The notes: a model not told the origin generated them from the letters alone. 35,476 nucleotides of DNA from Chloroflexota bacterium (GCA_022561455.1 JADFRC010000006.1:1-35476), one strand, 5' to 3'; shown: positions 10,106-18,705, counted from the first letter of the stretch. Numbers and translations are program-made.

Positions 10106-11689
10106 CTACTCGTTGGGCACGGCCTGCGGACGGCGCGCGGGGCGCCCCTCGATGGCGACCAGCGCCGTCAGCGAGCTGGCGAAGGCGAGCAGCGCGCCGA
10201 TCAGCATGATGCCGCGGAAGGCGTCGACGAACGCCCAATCGATGGCGTCCTCCACCACCGCCGTGACGGCGGGATCGAGCCCGGCGGGAGCTTCGGCACC
10301 CGCGAGCTTCGCGCGCTCGTCCTCGAGCTGCGCGACGACGGCAGGCGGCACGTCGGCTTCCGCCAGCCGGCGGTCCAGCGCGCCGCCGAAGAGCGCCAGC
10401 GCGACCATGCCGAACACGGCGAGCGCCATCAGCGACGCCACGCGCGATATCGCGTTGTTGATCCCCGAGGCCAGCCCCGAGAGGTTCTGGCCCACGGTGC
10501 TCATGACCACGGTGACGAGCGGGGCGATGGTGATCGCCATGCCGAGCCCGAATGCGACGACCGCCGGGAAGAAGGTGGTCCAGTAACTGCCGCCCACCCC
10601 CGGCAGCGCGAAGAGCAGGAACGCGCCTCCCACCACCGCGGGCCCGATCATCAGCGGCAGCTTGGCACCGGTCCGCACAACAAGCCCGCCCATGTACCGG
10701 GACAGCACGCCGATTATCACGATCACCGGCACGAGCGCCGCCCCCGCGGCCGTCGCCGAATACCCCTGAACGAGCACGAGGTTCAGCGGCAGGAAGAAGA
10801 TCATCGCTCCCAAACCCGCATACAGCAGGAAGGTCAGGACGTTCGCCCCCGCGAAGCTCCGCGAGCGGAAGATGCCCAGCGGCATCATCGGCGAGCGCAC
10901 CCGGCTCTCCGCGACCACGAAGCCCACCAGCGCCCCCGTGCCCACCACGATGGAGACGACCACGACCGGGTCGCTCAAGCCCCGGTTGCCCGACTCGATC
11001 AGGCCGTAGACGAGCCCGCCCAGCCCGAGCGTCGCCAGCAGGCCGCCAAGCCAGTCGACGCGCCCTCCGGCGGCGCCGCCGCTCTCCGGCACGCGCATCA
11101 GCGCGATGACGATCACGATGAGCGCGATGGGTATGTTGATGAAGAAGACCCACCGCCAGGAGACCTCCTCCGCGAGGAAACCGCCGAGGAGCGGGCCCAA
11201 GGCCGCCATCAGCCCGCTGGCGCCCGACCAGGTCCCGATGGCCTTGCCGCGCTCCTCGTCGGTGAAGCAGGCGCCGATCAGCGCGAGGCTGCCCGGCACG
11301 AACAGCGCGCCGCCGATGCCCTGGAGCGCGCGGGCCGCGATCAGCTGCCCCACGCTCGGCGAGACCCCGGCCCAGACCGACGCCACGGCGAACACCACGA
11401 TGCCCACGACGAAGACGCGCCGCCGACCCAGGCGGTCGCCGAGCGAGCCGCCGACGAGCAGCAGCGACCCCAAGAAGAGCGCGTACGCCACGATCACCCA
11501 CTGGAGCTGCGTGAACGTCGCACCGAGCTCCCGCTGCATGATGGGGAGCGCCACGTTCACGGCGGTGCCGTCGATGAACGCCATGCTCGAGCCGAGGATC
11601 GTCGCGACCAAGATCCAGTTCTTCGAGTAGCGCCGCACGGCGCGGCCGTCGACCGGCCCGACCGAGCACGACGCCGGGAACGTGGCCAT
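10106..11689 (-). CDS. MFS transporter, DHA2 (EmrB/QacA) drug-exporter family
   Basis: KNWILVATILGSSMAFIDGTAVNVALPIMQRELGATFTQLQWVIVAYALFLGSLLLVGGSLGDRLGRRRVF; about 14 hydrophobic segments. Confidence 0.92.
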   Translation of the reverse strand: MATFPASCSVGPVDGRAVRRYSKNWILVATILGSSMAFIDGTAVNVALPIMQRELGATFTQLQWVIVAYALFLGSLLLVGGSLGDRLGRRRVFVVGIVVFAVASVWAGVSPSVGQLIAARALQGIGGALFVPGSLALIGACFTDEERGKAIGTWSGASGLMAALGPLLGGFLAEEVSWRWVFFINIPIALIVIVIALMRVPESGGAAGGRVDWLGGLLATLGLGGLVYGLIESGNRGLSDPVVVVSIVVGTGALVGFVVAESRVRSPMMPLGIFRSRSFAGANVLTFLLYAGLGAMIFFLPLNLVLVQGYSATAAGAALVPVIVIIGVLSRYMGGLVVRTGAKLPLMIGPAVVGGAFLLFALPGVGGSYWTTFFPAVVAFGLGMAITIAPLVTVVMSTVGQNLSGLASGINNAISRVASLMALAVFGMVALALFGGALDRRLAEADVPPAVVAQLEDERAKLAGAEAPAGLDPAVTAVVEDAIDWAFVDAFRGIMLIGALLAFASSLTALVAIEGRPARRPQAVPNE

Positions 11690-11700
11690 CGCTATCCTCC

Positions 11701-12453
11701 CTAGGCCTGGGGCTGGGCCTGGGCGCGGCCGGTGTGCCGCTCCTGGTCAGCGTGGAAGCGGTAACCGACGTTCCAGACCGTGTCGATGAAGGTGTGCGTG
11801 GCGTCCTCGATCTTGGAGCGCAGCCGCCGCACGTGCACGTCGACCGTCCGCGTCCCGCCGAAGTAGTGGTAGCCCCACACCTGCTCGAGGAGCGCCTCCC
11901 GGTTGTACACCCGCCCGGGGTTGCCCGCGAGGAGTTTCAGCAGCTCGTACTCCTTGAACGTCAGCAGCACCGGCCGGCCGGCCAGGTAGACGTCGTAGCG
12001 GTTCGTGTCGATCACGAGGTCGCCTGCGCGGATCACGCCCGGCGCGTCGGCCGGCTCGCGCGCGGCCTGGATCCGCCTGATGCGCAAGCTCAGCTCGCCG
12101 AGCCGCCACGGCACGACGATCACGTCTTTGGTGTGGATGCGCAGGTCCGGCGCCCCGAGGTGCTCCCATGAGATCGCGGCGATGGCCGGCAGCCGCCCGC
12201 CGGTCTCCCGCTTGCTCAAGCCCTCGACGCTCCCCCGCTCGGCCTCGGTGAGGTCGAGCAGCCGGACGTCGGCCGACGCATCGCCGGCGAGCGTATAGGC
12301 GACGCCCTCGTCCTCCAGACACCGCAGGAGGTCCTCCGAGGGCCCGCCCGCCTCGCAGACCACCAAGACCGTGAACGCAGGCTCAGGGGCGCGTGCGCGC
12401 CCCGGCTCGTCCGCGAGCGAGGCTCCGTCGAAGGCGTCGGCGTCGGCTACCAC
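11701..12453 (-). CDS. OmpR/PhoB-type winged-helix regulator with degenerate receiver-like N-terminal domain
   Basis: C-terminal GRPVLLTFKEYELLKLLAGNPGRVYNREALLEQVWGYHYFGGTRTVDVHVRRLRSKIEDATHTFIDTVWNVGYRF. GTG start overlaps the cysM end. Confidence 0.88.
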   Translation of the reverse strand: MVADADAFDGASLADEPGRARAPEPAFTVLVVCEAGGPSEDLLRCLEDEGVAYTLAGDASADVRLLDLTEAERGSVEGLSKRETGGRLPAIAAISWEHLGAPDLRIHTKDVIVVPWRLGELSLRIRRIQAAREPADAPGVIRAGDLVIDTNRYDVYLAGRPVLLTFKEYELLKLLAGNPGRVYNREALLEQVWGYHYFGGTRTVDVHVRRLRSKIEDATHTFIDTVWNVGYRFHADQERHTGRAQAQPQA

Positions 12454-13382
12454 CAGACCTTGCCCTCGACCGTCTCGCGCAGCTTCGCGTAGGAGCGCGT
12501 CCACAGCCCCGTGCTGAGGTACTTCCAGCCGCCGTCGGCGAACAGACACACGATGTTGGCCCGATCCAGGCGCTCCGCCACGCGCAGCGCGGCCGCGAGC
12601 ACCGCACCGGAGGAGACTCCGGCGAAGATCCCCTCGCGCTCGAGGAGCGCCGCAGTCATCCCGAAGCTCTCCTCCGAGCCCACCAAGGAGCGGGCGTCGA
12701 GCATCTTGAGGTCCAAGATGGGCGGCACGAAGCCGTCCTCGAGGCTCCGCAGCCCTTGGATCAGGTCGTTCGGGTCGGGCGCGGCGGCGATGATCTCGAT
12801 CTCCGGGTTGAACTCCTTGAGGCGCCGGCCCACGCCCATCAGCGTCCCGCCCGTGCCCAAGCCGGCGACGAAGTGCGTGATCTCCGGCAGGTCGCGGATG
12901 ATCTCGGGGGCCGTCGTCTCGTAGTGCGCGAGCGGGTTGGCTTCGTTCCCGTACTGGTAGAGCATGAGGTAGCTGTCGTCCTCAGCCGCCATCTTCTTGG
13001 CGACGACGATGGCGCCGTTGGAGCCCTGCTCCCCCGGCGAGAACACGATCTGTGCGCCGTACGCCTCGAGCAGCTGCACCCGCTCCGGGCTCACGCTCTC
13101 CGGCATCACGGCGACGAAGCGGTAGCCGAGCCGGCGCACGAGCATGGCCAGCGAGATGCCGGTGTTGCCGCTGGTCGGCTCCAGGATGGTCTTCCCCGGC
13201 GTCAGCGTGCCATCGTCGAGCGCCGCCTGCACCATGGCCCGCGCGATACGGTCCTTCACCGACCCGGTAGGGTTGTTCCCCTCGAGCTTGGCGAAGAGCC
13301 GGACGCCAGAGCGTGGGCTGAAGGCGGGCAGCTCCACCAGCGGCGTGTTGCCGATGGCGTCCGTTATGTTGGCGCTAAGCAT
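12447..13382 (-). CDS. cysM: Cysteine synthase (PLP-dependent, CysM-like)
   Basis: MLSANITDAIGNTPLVELPAF...KLEGNNPTGSVKDRIA...EPTSGNTGISLA...; C-terminal FADGGWKYLSTGLW...EGKVWW resembles actinobacterial CysM. Confidence 0.9.
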   Translation of the reverse strand: MLSANITDAIGNTPLVELPAFSPRSGVRLFAKLEGNNPTGSVKDRIARAMVQAALDDGTLTPGKTILEPTSGNTGISLAMLVRRLGYRFVAVMPESVSPERVQLLEAYGAQIVFSPGEQGSNGAIVVAKKMAAEDDSYLMLYQYGNEANPLAHYETTAPEIIRDLPEITHFVAGLGTGGTLMGVGRRLKEFNPEIEIIAAAPDPNDLIQGLRSLEDGFVPPILDLKMLDARSLVGSEESFGMTAALLEREGIFAGVSSGAVLAAALRVAERLDRANIVCLFADGGWKYLSTGLWTRSYAKLRETVEGKVWW

Positions 13383-13429
13383 GCGTGCTCCGGCCGCGGC
13401 CGCGGCAGTGCGGCGGCGCGGCTGTGCGA

Positions 13430-14275
13430 TCAGTGTGCGGCGGCGCCGTTCTCGCCGCCGGGCGGCGGGGCGAGTCCGCAGAACACCTCGTAGTCGATGA
13501 GCTCCGTCACCGTCGGGTTGTCGCCACAGAGCGGGCATTTGGGTTGCCGCTGCGTCCGGACGGACCGGAACTCCATGGTCAGGGCGTCTATCAGCAGCAG
13601 GCGGCCGACCAGTGGCTCGCCGATACCGAGGATGACCTTGACCACCTCGGTCGCCTGGATGCTGCCGACGGTCCCCGTGAGGGCGCCGAGCACGCCGGCC
13701 TCGGCGCAGTTCGGCACCATGCCCGGCGGCGGCGGCTCGGGGAAGAGGCAGCGGTAGCAGCCGCGGCCGGGGATGAACGTCGTGACCTGCCCGTCGAAGA
13801 TCAGGATGCTGCCGTCCACGAGCGGCTTGCCGCTCAGGTACGTGGCGTCGTTGACCAGGTAGCGCGTGGCGAAGTTGTCGGCCCCGTTCACGACCAGGTC
13901 GTATCCCGCGATGAGCTCCATCGCGTTCTCCGACGTGATGGCGACCTCGTGGGTGACGACCTTGACCTCGGGGTTGTAGCGATGGAGCGTCTGCGCGGCC
14001 GAGAGCACCTTCGGCATGCCGACGGTCTCGGTGTTGTGCAGCACCTGGCGCTGGAGGTTGGAGAGCTCGACGACGTCGAAGTCGACGATGCCGATGGTCC
14101 CCACGCCGGCGAGCGCCAGGTAGAGCGCCGCCGGGCCGCCGAGGCCGCCCGCGCCGATCACGAGCACCTTGGCGTCCATGAGCTTGCGCTGCCCCCGGCT
14201 GCCGATCTGGGGCATGATGATGTGTCTGCTGTACCGCTTCACCTGCTCCGGGGTGAGCTGTTGCGCCGCCGTCAT
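13430..14275 (-). CDS. moeB: ThiF/MoeB family sulfur-carrier adenylyltransferase
   Basis: RYSRHIIMPQIGSRGQRKLMDAKVLVIGAGGLGGPAALYLALAGVGTIGIVDFDVVELSNLQRQVLH; zinc Cys pairs CYRC and CPLC. Confidence 0.93.
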   Translation of the reverse strand: MTAAQQLTPEQVKRYSRHIIMPQIGSRGQRKLMDAKVLVIGAGGLGGPAALYLALAGVGTIGIVDFDVVELSNLQRQVLHNTETVGMPKVLSAAQTLHRYNPEVKVVTHEVAITSENAMELIAGYDLVVNGADNFATRYLVNDATYLSGKPLVDGSILIFDGQVTTFIPGRGCYRCLFPEPPPPGMVPNCAEAGVLGALTGTVGSIQATEVVKVILGIGEPLVGRLLLIDALTMEFRSVRTQRQPKCPLCGDNPTVTELIDYEVFCGLAPPPGGENGAAAH

Positions 14276-14464
14276 CCGTTGCTCCTTCCGCTTTCCGTTC
14301 TTGGGCCGTTCGCTGCCCGCGGTACGCGCAGCACGGCATGGTCTCATGGATACGATGCGGGCCTCGTCCGGCGCGATACCGGGCTTGGAGTGCGAGGGCG
14401 CGGGCCCGGCCGCCCCCGCCGCTACTCTAACCCAGCGCCCTGAAGGGGGGAAGGAGCCGGGTCG

Positions 14465-14914
14465 TCAGTGGCCCACGCCCACGAGCTGGAGCTCGACCGC
14501 GTCGCGCGGATGGCGCTCCACGAGGTCCCGCACGGTGGTCGCGCGCAGCACGGCGTGCACCGCCTCTTCGACGTCGCGCCAGATGTCCCGCTGCGTACAC
14601 GAGGGGGACAGGACGCACTCGGAGGCGTCCTCGATACAGTCGAGGGGGACGGTGCGCCCCTCGAGCGTGGCGACGACCTCGTCGAGGGTGATGTTCGCGG
14701 GGGAGCGGGCGAGGGCGTGGCCGCCCTGGGGGCCGCGGCGGCTGCGGATGAAGCCGAACTTGTTGAGCGTCGTGAGCACCTGGTCGAGGTACGGCTCGGG
14801 GATGGCCTCGCGGCTGGCGATCTCGGCCGTGCGGATGAGCCGCCCCGGCGTGGCGTACTGGGCCAGGTCCACGAGGGCCCGGACGCCGTAGTCCACCTTC
14901 ATCGGGATGCGCAT
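14465..14914 (-). CDS. Rrf2 family transcriptional regulator with three Cys (possible Fe-S or redox sensing)
   Basis: MRIPMKVDYGVRALVDLAQYA...IRTAEIASREAIPEPYLDQVLTTLNKFGFIRSRRGPQGGHALARSPANITLDEVV...DCIEDASECVLSPSC; GGAGG RBS. Confidence 0.93.
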   Translation of the reverse strand: MRIPMKVDYGVRALVDLAQYATPGRLIRTAEIASREAIPEPYLDQVLTTLNKFGFIRSRRGPQGGHALARSPANITLDEVVATLEGRTVPLDCIEDASECVLSPSCTQRDIWRDVEEAVHAVLRATTVRDLVERHPRDAVELQLVGVGH

Positions 14915-14957
14915 AGCCCTACCTCCGTACCTGCTGCGCGGCTTGGCTGCCTGGTCC

Positions 14958-14986
14958 ATGATACGCCGGGCAGGCGCCAAAGACAA
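14958..14986 (-). promoter_or_regulatory. Promoter of the rrf2 gene
   Basis: Minus strand TTGTCT - 17 nt - TATCAT, about 44 nt upstream of the ATG. Confidence 0.65.
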
Positions 14987-14990
14987 CGAA

Positions 14991-15009
14991 GTCTATCGCG
15001 TAGATAGAC
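14991..15009. promoter_or_regulatory. Candidate operator palindrome abutting the -35 of rrf2
   Basis: GTCTATC-GCGTA-GATAGAC, perfect 7-bp arms, 4 nt upstream of the -35. Confidence 0.6.
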
Positions 15010-15039
15010 ATTGCCGGCACTCGAGGAGCACCGAGCCGT

Positions 15040-15178
15040 GGGGCTCACCCGCGGGAGCCCCCCGCCGCGTAACACTGCGGTAACGGCGTGTACCGCATCG
15101 TAGGGTGGTCCGGCAGTCGCGTGCCAAGCTCGCCGGACCCATAACTGGACCCCGCCCTGCTCCCCCAGGGCGGGGTCC
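15040..15178 (+). ncRNA. Structured RNA candidate: four consecutive hairpins upstream of rplY
   Basis: Inverted repeats GGGGCTC/GAGCCCC (15040-15061), GCGGTA/TACCGC (15077-15096), GGTCCGGC/GCCGGACC (15107-15139), GGACCCCGCCCTG/CAGGGCGGGGTCC (15147-15178). Strand inferred. Confidence 0.4.
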
Positions 15179-15351
15179 CTTGCGGTTGGTGGTCTGGGTG
15201 GACTTCTCGCAGATCGCCCCGCGCGCATCGATACTCGATAGGCCCTGCGTTACGGTCGTGTTCCGCGAGCGGGTGCAGGCCCGCGGCCTGCCTGCTATCA
15301 TGTCTCGCAAGCAGGCCGCCGCCCCGACGGCGCGCTCTCAGGAGCCATCCC

Positions 15352-16014
15352 TTGGACGAGATCATCATCGAAGCGCAGCCCCGCACCGCGCTGGGCAAGA
15401 AGGTCCGTGCGCTGCGCCGCACCGGCTCCACGCCGATCCACGTCTACGGCCGCGACATGGAGCCCGCCTCGCTCCAGGCCAACACGCACGACGTGGTCCG
15501 CGCCCTCAACGAGGTCGGCTTCACCACGCCGCTCACCGTCAAGGTGAACGGCGACGCCCACTTCGTCATCGTCCGCGAGATCCAGCGCCACCCGGTCAGC
15601 GAGCTGCTGCTGCACGTCGACTTCATGGCCGTCTCGCGCACCGAGCGGCGTGAGGCATCCGTGCCGCTGCACTTCGAGGGCGAGCCCCCGGCCGCCCGCG
15701 AGGAGGGCGCGATGCTCTCCGAGGACCTGCACGAGCTCGTCCTCGAGGCCCTGCCCACCGACATGCCCGCCGCGCTCACGGTCGACGTTGGCACCCTCGC
15801 CGACGCCGACTCGGTGATCCACGCGAGCGACATCGCCCTCCCGCCCGGCGTCACGCTCGTGACCGAGCCCAGCGCGCTCGTCGCGCGCATCGTGTTCCGC
15901 CGCATCGCCGAGGAGGAGCCGGAGGCCGAGGTGGTCGCGGGCGAGGAAGCAGCCGAGGGCGCCGAGGGTGCCGAGGGCACGCCCGCCGAGGACGCCCCGT
16001 CCGAGGACGCCTAG
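15352..16014 (+). CDS. rplY: 50S ribosomal protein L25/general stress protein Ctc (TTG start)
   Basis: IIIEAQPRTALGKKVRALRRTGSTPIHVYGRDMEP...VREIQRHPVSELLLHVDFMAV; GGAG upstream of TTG; acidic C-terminal tail. Confidence 0.93.
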   Translation: MDEIIIEAQPRTALGKKVRALRRTGSTPIHVYGRDMEPASLQANTHDVVRALNEVGFTTPLTVKVNGDAHFVIVREIQRHPVSELLLHVDFMAVSRTERREASVPLHFEGEPPAAREEGAMLSEDLHELVLEALPTDMPAALTVDVGTLADADSVIHASDIALPPGVTLVTEPSALVARIVFRRIAEEEPEAEVVAGEEAAEGAEGAEGTPAEDAPSEDA

Positions 16015-16952
16015 CTCGGCAGCGTCGCCCCGACGAATCCGCGGTGCCCGCGCACGAACTCCGCGGCCGTCGCCGCTGGGCGGCCAGCCAGCCGCACCGA
16101 CCGGAGCACGAGCAGGCCCTCGCCCGTGCCAACGCCCACCACGCCGTCCAGGTCTGTCACCCGGCCGGGCACCAGGCCGGGCGCGGCGGCGACCTCGGCA
16201 TCGAGCACCTCGAAGCGCGCCCCCCGCCACGTCGTCGCGCTGCCCGGCCATGGGTCGTAGGCGCGCACCTGGCGCTCCAGGACCGCCGCGGGCTGGCTCC
16301 AGTCGAGGTCGCCGTCCGCCTTGCTCAGCCGCTTCACCAGCGTCGCGCCCTCGCCCTGGCGCTGCGGGGGGGCCTCGCCGGCCACGTACCGCGGGAGCAC
16401 CTCCGCGAGCAGCCCCGCGCCGAGGGCGAACAGACGCGCGGTCAGGCCCGGCGTCCGCTCGGTGCCGTCGAGCGCCACCGGGGCGGAGCGCGCGAGGACC
16501 GGGCCGGTATCGAGGCCTTCGTCCATGACGATCACGCTCGCGCCGGTCGCCGGATCTCCCGCCAGGATCGTGGCGGCGACGGGCGCGGCGCCCCGATGGC
16601 GGGGCAGCAGGGACGGATGGACGTTCACCGCGCCGAACCGGGGACCCTCCAGGAAGGGCTTCGGCAGCAGCAGTCCGTACGCCGCGAGCACGACGAGGTC
16701 GGCGCCCAGCGCCTCGAAGCGCTCGATCTCGACCTCCGCTTTGAGCCGGGCGGGCGAGAGCACGTCCAGGCCGCGCGTCTGGGCGAACGCTTTCACCGGT
16801 GCGCTCTTTACCTCACGCCCCCGGCCCGCGGGCCGATCGGGAGCGGTGTACACACCGACGACCGGCCATCCCGACCCCAGGCCGAGGACGGCTTCGAGGA
16901 CCGGGACGGCGACCTGCGGCGATCCCATGAATACCACGCGCACGGTGTCCAT
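16011..16952 (-). CDS. fmt: Methionyl-tRNA formyltransferase
   Basis: VRVVFMGSPQVAVPVLEAVL...YGLLLPKPFLEGPRFGAVNVHPSLLPRHRGAAPVAATILAGDPATGASVIVMDEGLDTGPVL. Confidence 0.96.
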   Translation of the reverse strand: MDTVRVVFMGSPQVAVPVLEAVLGLGSGWPVVGVYTAPDRPAGRGREVKSAPVKAFAQTRGLDVLSPARLKAEVEIERFEALGADLVVLAAYGLLLPKPFLEGPRFGAVNVHPSLLPRHRGAAPVAATILAGDPATGASVIVMDEGLDTGPVLARSAPVALDGTERTPGLTARLFALGAGLLAEVLPRYVAGEAPPQRQGEGATLVKRLSKADGDLDWSQPAAVLERQVRAYDPWPGSATTWRGARFEVLDAEVAAAPGLVPGRVTDLDGVVGVGTGEGLLVLRSVRLAGRPAATAAEFVRGHRGFVGATLPS

Positions 16953-17216
16953 AGACCACATCATACCATCGGCTGTCGCGGCCGTTTGCCTGGCCGTGGC
17001 CTGCGCGAGCCCCTTTCTCCACACGCACGCCGGCGCTGGTTCAAATCCGTTGAGAAATGCATCTCCTCCCCCCTTGCGTCCCGGCGAGAGGGGCATGTTA
17101 CCTTCCCGCTCGTTGCATCCGGTGGGCCCGCTCGAGGGCAGGACCCACCGGCCGGAAACAGCCCCGGCGCGGGGCATCGATCTGGCCCCATTCCCTTGCT
17201 TGGAGACTCGCGTTCC

Positions 17217-18587
17217 ATGTCCTCTGACGCTCCCGCACAACGCACCTGGGAGGCTGCCCTCGGGCGCCTTCAGCTCCAGGTCACCCGGCCCAGCTACGAC
17301 ACGTGGCTGCGCGACTCCGTCGGCCTCTCGATCGACGCCGAGGCGCTCGTGGTCGGCGTCCCGACGACGTTCGCGGCCGAGTGGCTGGGTGGGCGGATGC
17401 GCGGCTTGATCGAGACGGCCGTCGCGTCCGTCGCCCGCACCCCGCTCGGCGTGCGCTTCGCCGTCCGCGGCGCCACGCCCACGGCCACGCCCGCGCTCGC
17501 TGCCCGCACCGAGCCGCCGACGGCCGCCGGGCGGATGCCGGCCGGCACCTCCGGCAGCGCTGGCGACGAGCGCTACACCTTCGCCTCGTTCGTCGTCGGG
17601 CCTTGCAACGAGCTCGCCTACGCGGCCTCTCTGGCGGTCGCCGAGGCCCCCGGCCGCTCTCACAACCCGCTGTTCCTCTACGGCGCCGCCGGCCTGGGCA
17701 AGACCCACCTGATGCGGGCCATCGGCGAGCGGTCCCGCGCGTCCGGACGCTCGGTGCGCTACGTCACCGCCGAGCAGTTCACAAACGACTACCTCGGCGC
17801 GATCCGCGACCGGCGCACGCCCGCCTTCCGCGATGCCTACCGCTCGGTGGACCTCCTCCTGGTCGACGACATCCAGTTCCTCTGCGGGAAGGACGCCACT
17901 CAGGAGGGGTTCGTCCATACCTTCGACGCCCTCTACGACAACGCCCGCCAGATCGTCGTCGCGGCGGACCGCCCACCGGCCTCCCTGCCGCTCCTACAGG
18001 AGCCGCTCCGCTCCCGCTTCCAGTCCGGGCTGCTCGTCGACCTCTCCATGCCGGACGAGCCGACACGCGCGGCTCTCCTTTGCCACTACGCGGCCGCGGC
18101 CGATACCGAGCTCCCGGATGACGTCCTTGCGTTGCTGGCCGAGCGCGCCGCCTTCAGCGTCCGCGTCCTTCAAGCCGCCTTCAACCGCATCGTCGCCCTC
18201 GCCCGCTACACCGCACGCCCGCTCGATGCCGCCCTCGCCCGCGAGGCGCTCTCATGCTTCGCTCAAGCGCCGTCCGCCGAGCTGTCTCCCACGGCCATCA
18301 TCGACGCGGTCGCGGCCCACTACGGGCTTCCTCCAGCGGCCCTGCTCGCCGCTCGCCGCGACCGCCACGCCTCCACCGCGCGTCACGTCGCCATGTACCT
18401 GCTCCACGACATCCTTCGACTCACTCCCGACGAGATCGGCCACAGCCTCGGCGGGCGGGACCGAACGACGGTCCTCTATGGGATCAAGCGAATCACCAAC
18501 CGCATCGCCACCGATACTCCTTTCGCTCAGGCACTGAGCCCTCTTCGAGCCACACTCTCACCGGCTTCCACTACCCTGACCGCATAG
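17217..18587 (+). CDS. dnaA: Chromosomal replication initiator protein DnaA (divergent)
   Basis: YTFASFVVGPCNELAYAASLAVAEAPGRSHNPLFLYGAAGLGKTHLMRAIG, VDLLLVDDIQFLCGK, LRSRFQSGLLVDL, ARHVAMYLLHDILRLTPDEIGHSLGGRDRTTVLYGIKRI. Confidence 0.94.
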   Translation: MSSDAPAQRTWEAALGRLQLQVTRPSYDTWLRDSVGLSIDAEALVVGVPTTFAAEWLGGRMRGLIETAVASVARTPLGVRFAVRGATPTATPALAARTEPPTAAGRMPAGTSGSAGDERYTFASFVVGPCNELAYAASLAVAEAPGRSHNPLFLYGAAGLGKTHLMRAIGERSRASGRSVRYVTAEQFTNDYLGAIRDRRTPAFRDAYRSVDLLLVDDIQFLCGKDATQEGFVHTFDALYDNARQIVVAADRPPASLPLLQEPLRSRFQSGLLVDLSMPDEPTRAALLCHYAAAADTELPDDVLALLAERAAFSVRVLQAAFNRIVALARYTARPLDAALAREALSCFAQAPSAELSPTAIIDAVAAHYGLPPAALLAARRDRHASTARHVAMYLLHDILRLTPDEIGHSLGGRDRTTVLYGIKRITNRIATDTPFAQALSPLRATLSPASTTLTA

Positions 18588-18705
18588 CATTCAACCGCCT
18601 TCTCCAGCACCCCTGCCTAGTGGGCCTGTCTTCTCCACACGCTCTTTCCTCTACTCGCTACTCTTATGGTTATTACGTCATACCTCTCCTGAAGAAACTA
18701 GAGCT
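18588..18705. other. Candidate replication-origin-like intergenic region downstream of dnaA
   Basis: Low-GC stretch (CTTATGGTTATTACGTCATAC) next to TTCTCCACA (18631-18639), one base off TTATCCACA. Confidence 0.3.

Noticed and set aside
17037-17060. tRNA T-arm-like sequence GGTTCAAATCC
   Set aside because: Flanking bases (GCTGG/CCGTT) do not form the T-stem, and no acceptor or anticodon arms could be built.
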